From contig NZ_QYTW02000009.1 of NCBI RefSeq assembly GCF_003605405.2, positions 52,488-116,487 on the forward strand: a stretch of 64,000 nt of DNA. Reading direction: 5' to 3'. Below the pieces are notes generated by a model. That model saw only the letters and a program-made list of their open reading frames with translations. It was not told the origin of the DNA and did no database searches. A program made the position numbers and the translations under genes. Shown in pieces: positions 54,850 to 62,617 of this stretch. Every line of letters begins with the position of its first letter. Positions within the stretch are counted from its first letter, which is position 1. The stretch is from Siminovitchia terrae. Lineage in GTDB: Bacteria; Bacillota; Bacilli; Bacillales; Bacillaceae_C.

Positions 54850-55206
54850 ATGCTTGCGATGTTTTTTTGGGCATTTGTCATCGGAGGGATTATATGTGTA
54901 ATTGGGCAGCTCATGTTTGATGCTGCCAAACTGACTCCTGCCCATACATTAAGTGGAATGGTTGTCATTGGTGCAATTCTGGCCGGGTTTGGACTGTATG
55001 ATCCCCTTATAGATTTTGCTGGGGCCGGAGCAACCATACCGATCACCAGCTTTGGGAACTCGCTCGTCCATGGGGCGATGCTGGAATCTGACAAACATGG
55101 TCTTGTCGGTGTAATGACCGGAATGTTCGAGGTGACGTCATCCGGTATATCAGCGGCCATCGTTTTCGGTTTCCTTGGCGCTTTACTATTTAAGCCGAAA
55201 GGATAG
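54850..55206 (+). CDS. spoVAEb: SpoVAE (AEb type)
   Basis: A 118-residue membrane protein similar in layout to SpoVAC ([40 protein letters not shown]). It completes a three-gene C-D-Eb set. spoVAA, AB, AEa and AF are not here, so this is a short, second-type spoVA operon like the additional operons known in other Bacillaceae. AAAGGAGGG ribosome site. Confidence 0.94.
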   Translation: MLAMFFWAFVIGGIICVIGQLMFDAAKLTPAHTLSGMVVIGAILAGFGLYDPLIDFAGAGATIPITSFGNSLVHGAMLESDKHGLVGVMTGMFEVTSSGISAAIVFGFLGALLFKPKG

Positions 55207-55304
55207 GGACTTTAACTCATTCCAGCATTTTGGGGTTTCTATACCTCACCAAAAATAGTCTTCTTCATACTATATAAAAGATGAAAAGGAGGCTATTTTT
55301 AACT

Positions 55305-55559
55305 ATGGATAATCAATTTTTCAAAAATATTGAAAGTAAGACCGGAGTCGATATGAATGAAGTACTCAAGCTTGCGAATTCGCTACAGAGTGCAAATTTT
55401 AAAGATGAAAAAACAGTCCGCCGAGTAATCAGAGAAGTAGCGAGGATTGCAAATCGACCCGTTTCAAAAGAATTGGAAGACAAGATGGTGCATACCATCA
55501 CAAAGGATGGCAGCAAATTGGATATGGGGACCATTTCAAAAATGATTAATAAAAAATAA
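55305..55559 (+). CDS. spoVIF: SpoVIF (YjcC) spore coat assembly protein
   Basis: An 84-residue protein (MDNQFFKNIESKTGVDMNEV, LKLANSLQSANFKDEKTVRR, ending SKMINKK) matching SpoVIF, which is needed for proper coat assembly and stabilises the GerR regulator. ATG at 55305 has AAAAGGAGG upstream; an ATG 24 bases earlier overlaps that site and is unlikely. Confidence 0.92.
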   Translation: MDNQFFKNIESKTGVDMNEVLKLANSLQSANFKDEKTVRRVIREVARIANRPVSKELEDKMVHTITKDGSKLDMGTISKMINKK

Positions 55560-55562
55560 ACA

Positions 55563-55597
55563 AAGGGCTTGCATCATTTGCAAGTCCTCCTTTTTTT
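55563..55597 (+). terminator. intrinsic terminator after spoVIF
   Basis: AGGGCTTGCA and TGCAAGTCCT arms around TCATT, then CCTTTTTTT. Confidence 0.85.
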
Positions 55598-55661
55598 AAA
55601 GAAAAGGTTTACAAATAAGGATTTTCGGGTAAACCCCATGAAAAAGAAGGTGCTATGACCG

Positions 55662-55922
55662 ATGGGATATATTGCGCCAGTCAGGATGCTTCAATATACG
55701 GAGTACCAAAAAAGAGATCAGGAAAAAACGAAAGATCGAGATCCTATGCCTGTCCATTTTGTGCCTAAAATTAGACTTCGAGCGAAATTTCAGTTGCGAA
55801 CTTCCGCAACGCAAATTCCGTTTAATGATAAGAACGTAAGGGGGATTGAAAGGGAGGCCTTCAAAAAAGAAAATTTTCCTCATGAAACAGGAAAAGGTCT
55901 ATATTTAAACGAATATGTATAA
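55662..55922 (+). CDS. uncharacterised 86-residue protein
   Basis: Starts MGYIAPVRMLQYTEYQKRDQ and is basic and hydrophilic throughout, with no membrane segment. The MGYI(A/x)PV opening resembles small Bacillus proteins I cannot name. The ribosome site is weak (GGTGCTATGACCG). It lies 30 bases upstream of the metallo-hydrolase gene and may be cotranscribed with it. Confidence 0.6.
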   Translation: MGYIAPVRMLQYTEYQKRDQEKTKDRDPMPVHFVPKIRLRAKFQLRTSATQIPFNDKNVRGIEREAFKKENFPHETGKGLYLNEYV

Positions 55923-55949
55923 TAGCAAATTTGGAAGGAATGTTTTGAA

Positions 55950-56852
55950 TTGGAATTGATAGAAGTGTCGGGTTGCTGTTATTACTTCAGTGGTGCAGTC
56001 AATATAGGGTATATACACAAAGAAGGCCAAGGGCTGCTCATTGATTCCGGTATTGATAAAGGCACCGCAAAAAAAGTATTGAAAATATTGAATGAGCATC
56101 AGCTTCCCGTCGATTATGTCATCCTTACCCATGCACATACTGATCATTATGGGGGAGCTTCCTATTTACAGAAAGAGCTCCAGGTAGAATTACATGCACA
56201 GCGGTTAGAAGCAGCTATCATGGAACATCCTATTCTTGAGCCGATTTATTTGTGGAATGGTGCGGTGCCGATTAAACAATTAAGAAACAAATTTTTGGAG
56301 GGAGAACCGGTGATCATTGATGGGTTCCTCTTTGAAGGGCAACAGGAATTGGGACCATTTCATTTTGAGGCGCTTCATTTGCCAGGGCACAGTTATTCGC
56401 AGATAGGAGTTTTAATAGATGGAATCCTGTATGCAGCAGACAGTTATTTCGGCACCAAGGTTCTCGCGAAACACAAGGTTCCTTTTATCGTGGATGCTGA
56501 TGCAACAATCAACTCGCTTGAAAAGTTAAAAAGCTTAACCTTGCAGGGAGCAATTCCGGGGCATGGTGATTATGAAACCGCATTTGAAGAGACGATCCAA
56601 GCCAACATTGAATGCCATAACAACATCAAACTTTTTCTTTTAAACAGTATTAAAGCCTCCACAGATGGCATATCTATGGAAGCTTTAATGAAAAGAATGT
56701 TTGATCACTTTGGATTAAGGGCACGCGAAATCGGTCAATGGCTGCTTTATAGAACATCTTTTACTGCATACATATCTTCGCTTATAGAAGCCGGAACAGT
56801 TTCAATATCCATAAATGAATATACGCTATGGTTGAAAGGGGAATCCGTTTAA
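55950..56852 (+). CDS. metallo-beta-lactamase-fold hydrolase
   Basis: A 300-residue protein with the MBL zinc motif THAHTDHYGG, a second-site His in LPGHSYSQIG, an Asp in YAADSYFG and a late His in IPGHGDYET, so the metal site looks intact. The C-terminal part has a helical extension. Substrate unknown. TTG start at 55950 after GGAAGGAATG. The stop codon lies inside the left arm of a perfect terminator. Confidence 0.88.
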   Translation: MELIEVSGCCYYFSGAVNIGYIHKEGQGLLIDSGIDKGTAKKVLKILNEHQLPVDYVILTHAHTDHYGGASYLQKELQVELHAQRLEAAIMEHPILEPIYLWNGAVPIKQLRNKFLEGEPVIIDGFLFEGQQELGPFHFEALHLPGHSYSQIGVLIDGILYAADSYFGTKVLAKHKVPFIVDADATINSLEKLKSLTLQGAIPGHGDYETAFEETIQANIECHNNIKLFLLNSIKASTDGISMEALMKRMFDHFGLRAREIGQWLLYRTSFTAYISSLIEAGTVSISINEYTLWLKGESV

Positions 56853-56888
56853 GGTTTCGAATGAAACCTTAAACGGATTCTTTTTTAG
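56841..56888 (+). terminator. very strong intrinsic terminator containing the stop codon
   Basis: GAATCCGTTTAAGGTTTC pairs perfectly (18 bp) with GAAACCTTAAACGGATTC, then TTTTTT. The TAA at 56850-56852 of the preceding gene is part of the left arm. Confidence 0.9.
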
Positions 56889-56925
56889 GTGTATCCAAGA
56901 GGATCAAAAGCAAATAGCGCTCTGC

Positions 56926-57011
56926 TGCAAGGTCACAAGCCGATTCCCTTTAATGTTGAAGGTGGGCCCTTCTAGGAATCGCCTTGTTCTTTCCTAGCTA
57001 AACAGAGCGCT
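56926..57011 (-). terminator. compound 3' hairpin of the yjcG-yjcF operon
   Basis: AGCGCTCTG (56926-56934) and CAGAGCGCT (57003-57011) are complementary. Between them CTAGGAA/TTCCTAG form a second hairpin. On the minus strand the structure is followed by ATTTGCTTTT. The yjcF end lies in the first arm. Confidence 0.5.
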
Positions 57012-57447
57012 TTGTCATTTCTTGTTCGAGTTTCTTTATCATTTTCCGGTGGGGGATGTCCGCATCGAGAAATTCGTCCGATACGACGGCGTATCCAAGT
57101 TTCTCATAAAATGGAACGGCATAAGATTGAGCATTCAAAACGAGTTCCTCAACAGGAAGTCTCTTTGCATAATCCTCAATCTCCACCATTATTTGGATGC
57201 CTGCCCCTTTACCTCGATATTCCGGGAGAATACAAATTCTTTCTACTTTCCCCTTGCCATCAAGTATCCGGAATCTGCCCGCGCCTGCCGGCTTTTCACC
57301 ATCATAAAGCACGAAGTGGGCAGAGTTGTTTTCGTGTTCGTCGATTTCGATTTCCACTGGAACCTTCTGTTCCTCGACAAACACTTTTTCTCTAATGTTG
57401 AAAGCATCTTGAATCTGATCATCTGTTCCGGCATGAATGACTTTCAT
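56998..57447 (-). CDS. yjcF: GNAT acetyltransferase (YjcF)
   Basis: A 149-residue GNAT protein. The acetyl-CoA loop is ILPEYRGKGAGIQIM, with the FYEKLGYAVVSDEFLDADIPHRKM C-terminal strand pattern of the YjcF group. Substrate unknown. It follows yjcG without a gap on the minus strand, as in B. subtilis. Confidence 0.92.
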   Translation of the reverse strand: MKVIHAGTDDQIQDAFNIREKVFVEEQKVPVEIEIDEHENNSAHFVLYDGEKPAGAGRFRILDGKGKVERICILPEYRGKGAGIQIMVEIEDYAKRLPVEELVLNAQSYAVPFYEKLGYAVVSDEFLDADIPHRKMIKKLEQEMTKRSV

Positions 57448-57963
57448 TTACTGGGGATCCTTTCCAAGTCGATAAGTTTCATAAACAGTCCATGAACCAT
57501 TTTCAAGCTGATATACGAGATGGAATCGGTCAATGGTTTCCTCATGTTCAATCCCGAGCATCCTTAGTTGGCCATAAACATCGGAGTGCTCATCATTTGA
57601 TAGCTTTTGTGCGATGGTAATATGGGGAACAAAAGGATGCTCCGGCTTATCACCTGGCAAGGAAGCATACAGATCCACGTAAAGTCCCTCTAACTGTGGA
57701 GTTTTCTCAGCCTTCAAATGAATTGTGTTGTTGATGGGCTGGAAAGAACTCACTTTCCTGATGTTTAAAACAAATGGTTCATATTTTTTTGCTATCGCTT
57801 CCAATTTTTCTGTTATGGAATGGGCATCTACTTCTGTTTCAAAAGCTGCCTTCAATGTCAGATGAGGAGGAATCAGCGCATAATGGGGGTCATACCTTTT
57901 CCGATAGGAATTTGCCAAGTCCTGCAACGTTTTAGAGGGGAATATAACAATCCCATATTTCAT
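57448..57963 (-). CDS. yjcG: YjcG, 2H phosphoesterase/2'-5' RNA ligase-like protein
   Basis: A 171-residue protein with both HxTx motifs of the 2H superfamily: HLTLK near residue 34 and HITIA near residue 116. These enzymes hydrolyse or form cyclic or 2'-5' phosphodiester bonds; the target here is unknown. Starts the yjcG-yjcF pair. GGAGG ribosome site (TTAGGGAGGTTAG region). Confidence 0.92.
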   Translation of the reverse strand: MKYGIVIFPSKTLQDLANSYRKRYDPHYALIPPHLTLKAAFETEVDAHSITEKLEAIAKKYEPFVLNIRKVSSFQPINNTIHLKAEKTPQLEGLYVDLYASLPGDKPEHPFVPHITIAQKLSNDEHSDVYGQLRMLGIEHEETIDRFHLVYQLENGSWTVYETYRLGKDPQ

Positions 57964-58253
57964 TTTTCTAACCTCCCTAATAAGAAATTGATTGAAATCT
58001 TCTATATCTTATTACTATAACATAACTCTGCCAGCTTTTCCTATAGGACATAAGAAGCTTAGCATTTAAAAAACACCTCTGTATCAAGGGTTTGGGGCTG
58101 ATGAATATTATTCAGCTTCAATTTTAGCTCCAGCTAAGATAAATCACTTAACATCGCCTTAATCAAGATAAGAGGGAGCGGACACATAAATGTGTATTAA
58201 TCGAATCAATGATTTTATGTAAAGAGATCAATATCCATGACTTCCTTTTCAAG

Positions 58254-58340
58254 CTATTTCTTTTTCTTATTACTGCTAAAAGTAATGATAAGGGCAGTAG
58301 CCATAGCAACAAAAACAGCTATCCAAAGTGAGGTGTTCAT
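58254..58340 (-). CDS. 28-residue single-helix membrane peptide
   Basis: A short frame MNTSLWIAVFVAMATALIIT followed by FSSNKKKK. It is a single membrane helix with a basic tail and a GGGAGTTGATTTC ribosome site 8 bases upstream. Such tiny membrane peptides are common in Bacillus sporulation, but this one is unidentified. The flanking 57964-58253 and 58341-58601 stretches show nothing else recognisable. Confidence 0.45.
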   Translation of the reverse strand: MNTSLWIAVFVAMATALIITFSSNKKKK

Positions 58341-58601
58341 GAAATCAACTCCCAATATTGATTTACAAACTAATACGTTACAGCTGATGAAAAGTTTCAA
58401 GATTTTAATGTTGAACTCTGAATATTTCGGCGGATGAGTGGGAGTGACGCAATGTGCAAGTCTCTAAAAAATGGGCAAGCTGCGCATCAAATAGAGCAGA
58501 AGTCAATAAAATGCAGGGGAAAAGTGAAAATCGGGTGTATAGCGGATCCCTCCTAGGTTCAGCGTTCGTGATAATACTTATATGACTATAGCTGGAAAGT
58601 T

Positions 58602-58793
58602 AACTTGATTCAGTAGAAGTCTCCCACTTCTATAAGTGGTGAGATGAATGCATATTGGTATTTCATTCAGTGGGGGTTCAAACCCCAGCTGAATAAAGTT
58701 AAAGCCTCCGGCGGATGCCACAGATTTTTAGAGGAAATTTATCGAGCGAAGCTCGATAAAATCTGGGCGCAAATACGCCAAGGCGCATTTGAT
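58602..58793 (+). mobile_element. family A structured element, copy 5
   Basis: 192 bases from AACTTGATTCAGT to GGCGCATTTGAT with all hairpins intact. It is at the left edge of the yjcG-yjcH accessory island. Confidence 0.85.
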
Positions 58794-58945
58794 TTTTATG
58801 GTCGATGGTGTGTTCAGCTCTGGAGTAGGGCTTTCTTTTATTTTGCCTTTATGATATGATAGATTAGAATGCTTAACGAATGAACTTGAAATATCATAGA
58901 TGAAATAAATTTTTGGCGTTCTTTATTAAATTAATGAAGAACTTA

Positions 58946-59117
58946 ATCACACTGGATCGACTTCGGAGTCGTAAGGATGTATGAGAGGTAGGGCATACAT
59001 CGTTTAGGTTTTAAATAAAGGAATACTACCGCGGCAATTAGTCTTGAGATATACAGTAACAAGTTTTTAATATATTCGTGAAGTGTTAAAGTCATCATTG
59101 TATGGTGGCTTTTTTTG
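58946..59117 (+). ncRNA. candidate structured small RNA with its own terminator
   Basis: GACTTCGGAGTC (UUCG-type hairpin, 58959-58970) and GATGTATG/CATACATC (10-base loop, about 58976-59001) are followed by a linker with TACCGCGG. An intrinsic terminator AGTCATCAT/ATGGTGGCT with eight T's ends at 59117. No open frame with a ribosome site lies inside. The TACCGCG resembles part of a T-box core, but the rest does not fit. Class unknown. Confidence 0.4.
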
Positions 59118-59222
59118 TCAGGAAACGAGGACATGCAGCTTAAAATATTTGGGGCAACGTTTATTTATTAGCAAAGTTGACCGTTATAACTATTTTCTCA
59201 ATTATTCAAAAAATCTTCCTGC

Positions 59223-59252
59223 TTGCATAACAAATAATGGCTTCCCTATAAT
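59223..59252 (+). promoter_or_regulatory. tatA promoter
   Basis: TTGCAT and TATAAT are spaced 18 bases, 27 bases before the tatA start. Confidence 0.65.
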
Positions 59253-59278
59253 ATAAATAACAAAGGAGCTGTTTGTTT

Positions 59279-59452
59279 ATGAGACCAGGTATTGGTAGTA
59301 TCATTATTATTGCTATTGTTGCTCTAATTGTTTTTGGCCCTAACAAATTACCCGAGCTAGGAAAGGCATTAGGCAGCAGTTTGAAAGAATTTAAAAAAGC
59401 AACCCAAGGTTTAGCGAATGAAGATGACACTGAAAAGAAGGATCTCTCTTAA
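59279..59452 (+). CDS. tatA: TatA twin-arginine translocase subunit, orphan
   Basis: A 57-residue protein with a single N-terminal helix (IGSIIIIAIVALIVF), the conserved FGPNKLPELG hinge and an amphipathic helix (LGSSLKEFKKATQGL), typical of TatA pore-forming subunits. AAAGGAG ribosome site and a good promoter upstream. No tatC lies next to it; the neighbours are small membrane proteins and DedA. Confidence 0.9.
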   Translation: MRPGIGSIIIIAIVALIVFGPNKLPELGKALGSSLKEFKKATQGLANEDDTEKKDLS

Positions 59453-59509
59453 AACTTGGTAAGTTTTTCTGCTGAGGTATGTTTTAGTCTTAAAAAGGAG
59501 GAGAAGGTA

Positions 59510-59857
59510 ATGAAAAATAAATTACGTAATCTATTGTTATTGATCCTCCTTTCTATTTTGATTGTTGGCCAGTTTGAGAAATTAACTTTTAATAATAAGA
59601 CTGACTTCAATGAAGTTACTGTTTCCTCTGTCGATCGTATACTTGATTTAGACGCCACCCATTTCACTACACATTCACATCTATCTATTAAAAATAAGAA
59701 CAAGAACCAAGGACAAGATGACTCATATCTTCCTCTTCTCTTCATGTTTGTTCCAATAATTTCCTTTAGCCAATACCAACCGAATGAGTTTTCACATAAA
59801 ACTAAAATGGCTGGTTTTTTCAGTGCGAGAAAGTACGAATCTAATTATCTCTCCTAG
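59510..59857 (+). CDS. uncharacterised 115-residue membrane or exported protein
   Basis: It starts with a basic-hydrophobic segment (KNKLRNLLLLILLSILIVG), which is a signal peptide or membrane anchor, followed by an Asn/Lys-rich polar region and a second hydrophobic stretch (YLPLLFMFVPIISF). AAAGGAGGAG ribosome site. I do not recognise it. It lies between tatA and dedA on the same strand. Confidence 0.65.
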   Translation: MKNKLRNLLLLILLSILIVGQFEKLTFNNKTDFNEVTVSSVDRILDLDATHFTTHSHLSIKNKNKNQGQDDSYLPLLFMFVPIISFSQYQPNEFSHKTKMAGFFSARKYESNYLS

Positions 59858-59960
59858 TATCATTCTTATCCAATATGTAAACAACTGTCCCTTTAATGAT
59901 TTAAAGTTAGGGGTATTTTTGTAATGGATTTTTTTATAGAATAAAAAGGAGAATAGTTAA

Positions 59961-60119
59961 ATGAAAAAGCTGGAGAAATCTTATTGGAGACAATCACTTG
60001 AATGTTATTTCTTTATCTTTATTTTACTATTATTATTTTTTAGCATTATGATTATTTGTGCAAAATTCATTGGAGGGGGACTCGATATTCTAAAATACTT
60101 CGAGATATCGCATGAATGA
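59961..60119 (+). CDS. 52-residue single-helix membrane protein
   Basis: The frame MKKLEKSYWRQSLECYFFIF continues with ILLLLFFSIMIICAKFIGGG and ends KYFEISHE. It has one long membrane helix and an AAAAGGAGAAT ribosome site. Unidentified; probably part of the tatA-dedA transcript. Confidence 0.6.
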   Translation: MKKLEKSYWRQSLECYFFIFILLLLFFSIMIICAKFIGGGLDILKYFEISHE

Positions 60120-60191
60120 TCGGAGCCGAGTGATGCTATATGTTCAATATTTAAGTTGTTCATTAAATAATATTAAACTAGGAGTACATCT

Positions 60192-60848
60192 ATGGGAATA
60201 ATCATGTATTTAGTTGATTTTATTATAAATATTGATAAGCACCTAATCGATATTATTCAGATATTTGATTTATGGTCTTATGCAATATTATTTTTAATTA
60301 TTTTTGTTGAGACAGGGATGGTTATTTTTCCATTCTTACCAGGAGATTCTTTACTTTTTGCCAGCGGTGCTTTTGCGGCCGCAGGCGCTTTTAATATAGT
60401 CCTTCTCATTTTTGTGTTTTTTACAGCGGCTGTTTTGGGAGATACTGTTAATTATCATATTGGTAAGATGTGTGGCAGGTCTATCTCTCCAGAAAGCTTG
60501 ATAGGAAGGGTCATTAATAAAGATAAATTGGAAAAAGCAGAGCTGTTCTTTAATAAACATGGTGGGAAAACTATTGTGATTGCTCGCTTTATTCCGTTCA
60601 TTCGGACTTTCGCACCATTTGTTGCAGGGGCAAGCCGTATGAATTACCGATATTTTATTGCTTATAATATTGGGGGAGCAGCTATATGGGTGCTAGTGTG
60701 CACGATTGCAGGCTATTTATTTGGTAACTTGCCAATAGTTCAAAAGAATTTTTCAGCTTTTCTTTTAGGAATTATCTTCGTGTCACTATTACCAGCATTG
60801 ATTGGCTACTTAAAAAGTAAATTTAATCAATTGAAAAGTACTCACTAA
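60192..60848 (+). CDS. DedA-family membrane protein
   Basis: A 218-residue DedA protein: FVETGMVIFPFLPGDSLLFASGA, the conserved GDTVNYHIGKMCG, and FNKHGGKTIVIARFIPFIRTFAPFVAGAS with the essential Arg residues. DedA proteins move lipids such as undecaprenyl phosphate across the membrane. In E. coli, DedA mutants also fail in Tat export, which makes the tatA neighbour notable. AGGAG ribosome site. Confidence 0.93.
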   Translation: MGIIMYLVDFIINIDKHLIDIIQIFDLWSYAILFLIIFVETGMVIFPFLPGDSLLFASGAFAAAGAFNIVLLIFVFFTAAVLGDTVNYHIGKMCGRSISPESLIGRVINKDKLEKAELFFNKHGGKTIVIARFIPFIRTFAPFVAGASRMNYRYFIAYNIGGAAIWVLVCTIAGYLFGNLPIVQKNFSAFLLGIIFVSLLPALIGYLKSKFNQLKSTH

Positions 60849-60989
60849 TGTTGTTGTGGAATCTGAGCCCGTTTTTAAAAAGGCATTTGATTGGAAAATG
60901 GAAAGTTGAATTGGTAACACTTAATTCTGAGAGAAAAAAACGAAAAATAAAACAGTAAACATCTTGAATTCGGCTATTCACTATTGCAA

Positions 60990-61362
60990 TAAATTTAAAA
61001 AAACTAGTTATTTTTCTAATGGACTTATATTCCAAGGCCCTGTTTCTTCCCGATGTTGAACCAGAAAATGCAGGTTATATGAATTTAATGATACTCTTCC
61101 TCAAATTTACTTCGAACAATACGAGTATTACTGGGAGATCTTTAACCCATACAACTTGGAAGCACCTGTGTGCACCAGCTTAACGGATGACGTCTTAGAT
61201 ATGTATAAAGATGTTAAAAAAGGAATCTTTTTGTTTGAACGAAAAAAGCAAAAAGAAGCGTTCTGGAATTGGAAGTTTCATTTCAAAACACACTGGGGTG
61301 GTCATGCTGTTGATGCCATACGTGCATTACATTCAGCCAATTTAACCCCTTATCTTAAATAA
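60990..61362 (+). pseudogene. frameshifted DUF5063-like gene
   Basis: One frame reads INLKKLVIFLMDLYSKALFL then PDVEPENAGY (about 60990-61080). After a one-base shift the next frame continues LYEFNDTLPQIYFEQYEYYW, EIFNPYNLEAPVCTSLTDDV, and ends WGGHAVDAIRALHSANLTPYLK with TAA at 61360-61362. The two parts fit the N- and C-terminal halves of DUF5063 proteins. No intact start is seen. The 61363-61550 stretch contains short frames (MDFYDVSIARSMERSITWSD) of unknown origin. Confidence 0.6.
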
Positions 61363-61551
61363 CTAACTCTGAAAACAATAAGGATGGGATGATCCGAGAA
61401 ATGGATTTCTATGATGTTTCTATCGCTCGCTCAATGGAGCGGTCTATTACATGGTCAGATGAATGAACAGGTTCATGTACGGGGATATCAGAGGAAATGT
61501 CTATTGATTGAGTTTGAAGCAATGGCCGAAGGTAAATATGCAGATTAAAAC

Positions 61552-61582
61552 AAGCCCGGCCAGAGCGCCGGGCTTTATTATT
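61552..61582 (+). terminator. intrinsic terminator, possibly bidirectional
   Basis: AAGCCCGGC and GCCGGGCTT arms around CAGAGC, then TATTATTT. Confidence 0.8.
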
Positions 61583-61695
61583 TATACGACCCACATTTTA
61601 TTTGTAAGTCGCAATTACGTGCTTTTTTGATGCAATATCTCGAAAATGAGATAAAGGTCTTTAAGGTGTTATATTAAATAAAATATCGGAATGAC

Positions 61696-62418
61696 CTAGC
61701 GGGGGAACATCATTGACAATGCACGTTTAACGTCTGGCTGCCAGGATTTCCACGAATGTCCGCCATCAAATTCTTCATAAAAGGAATCAAATCCTTTTTC
61801 CTCAAATGCTTGCTGAAGCTCACGGTTTGGCGTCAAGAAGTCTTCCACACGCTCCGGCGAAAAATTGATTTCATTTTCATCCTTACCGATTACATGATAA
61901 ACATCCAATAGATCAGGCATTTTATGAGAACGGACAGCAGCTAGTACTTTGTCATTCACATAAGGCGAATGTAAAACCACTTTCCCAAAGGTATGCGGGT
62001 ATTCAAGAGCTGTCATTAAGGAAACAGTTGCAGCAAGGCTGTCCCCCATCAGAGATCTGCATTTTCCAACACCGCTGGTAGGATATTGCTTTTCCAGCCA
62101 TGGAACAAGCTCATGTGCCAAAAATCTTATGTATGATTCATTCTTTTCCCCATCTGGATGATACTTTTTCCGCCGGTCTTTCACATTTTTGTAGGGGATG
62201 CCGACAATGACCAGATTTTCAATTTTTTCCTCGGCGATAAGTTCATCTGCAAACCTCGTTAGTCTGCCCATCTGAAAATAATCTTTTCCGTCTTGAACAA
62301 TCAATAGAGGGTATTTGTACAGGGGTGAATAGCCTGCAGGCAAATAAATTAATAAGCTTATCGTCTCATCCAGTTCTTGACTTGTGAATTCCATTTCTGT
62401 AATAGTTCCTTGGCGCAT
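61696..62418 (-). CDS. yjcH: YjcH-like esterase (Esterase D/Fes type)
   Basis: A 240-residue alpha/beta hydrolase related to enterochelin esterase: LIVQDGKDYF, a nucleophile region LMGDSLAATVSL, and a C-terminal catalytic His in EEFDGGHSWKSWQPDVKRAL. Cytoplasmic, substrate unknown. In B. subtilis yjcH directly adjoins yjcG; here the two are separated by about 3.7 kb of accessory DNA. GGAGGACG ribosome site. Confidence 0.9.
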   Translation of the reverse strand: MRQGTITEMEFTSQELDETISLLIYLPAGYSPLYKYPLLIVQDGKDYFQMGRLTRFADELIAEEKIENLVIVGIPYKNVKDRRKKYHPDGEKNESYIRFLAHELVPWLEKQYPTSGVGKCRSLMGDSLAATVSLMTALEYPHTFGKVVLHSPYVNDKVLAAVRSHKMPDLLDVYHVIGKDENEINFSPERVEDFLTPNRELQQAFEEKGFDSFYEEFDGGHSWKSWQPDVKRALSMMFPR

Positions 62419-62617
62419 CCCGATGCCGTCCTCCTCTGAATAGGTTGTGTGGTTTTATTGTATCATACCAACTATTCCAGAGGTTAAAAACCAGGTTTGT
62501 ATTCTTTTAATAGGGAAAGGATAGAGAGAGTGATATGGCAAGTGTTTAAAGCTTATAAAAATGTTTGGCAGAACCTAATCATATTTGGAGCGTATCAAAA
62601 AGAAGGAGGCTTTTTAA

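Noticed and set aside
59021..59040. ACTACCGCGG as a T-box core upstream of tatA
   Set aside because: Only the TACCGCG part agrees, the GGTGG portion is missing, and the downstream genes are not amino-acid related.
58943..59134. Minus-strand frame with hydrophobic residues (TLHEYIKNLLLYISRL) as a small membrane protein
   Set aside because: No ribosome site precedes its ATG, and the segment has strong RNA hairpins and a + strand terminator. Not fully excluded.
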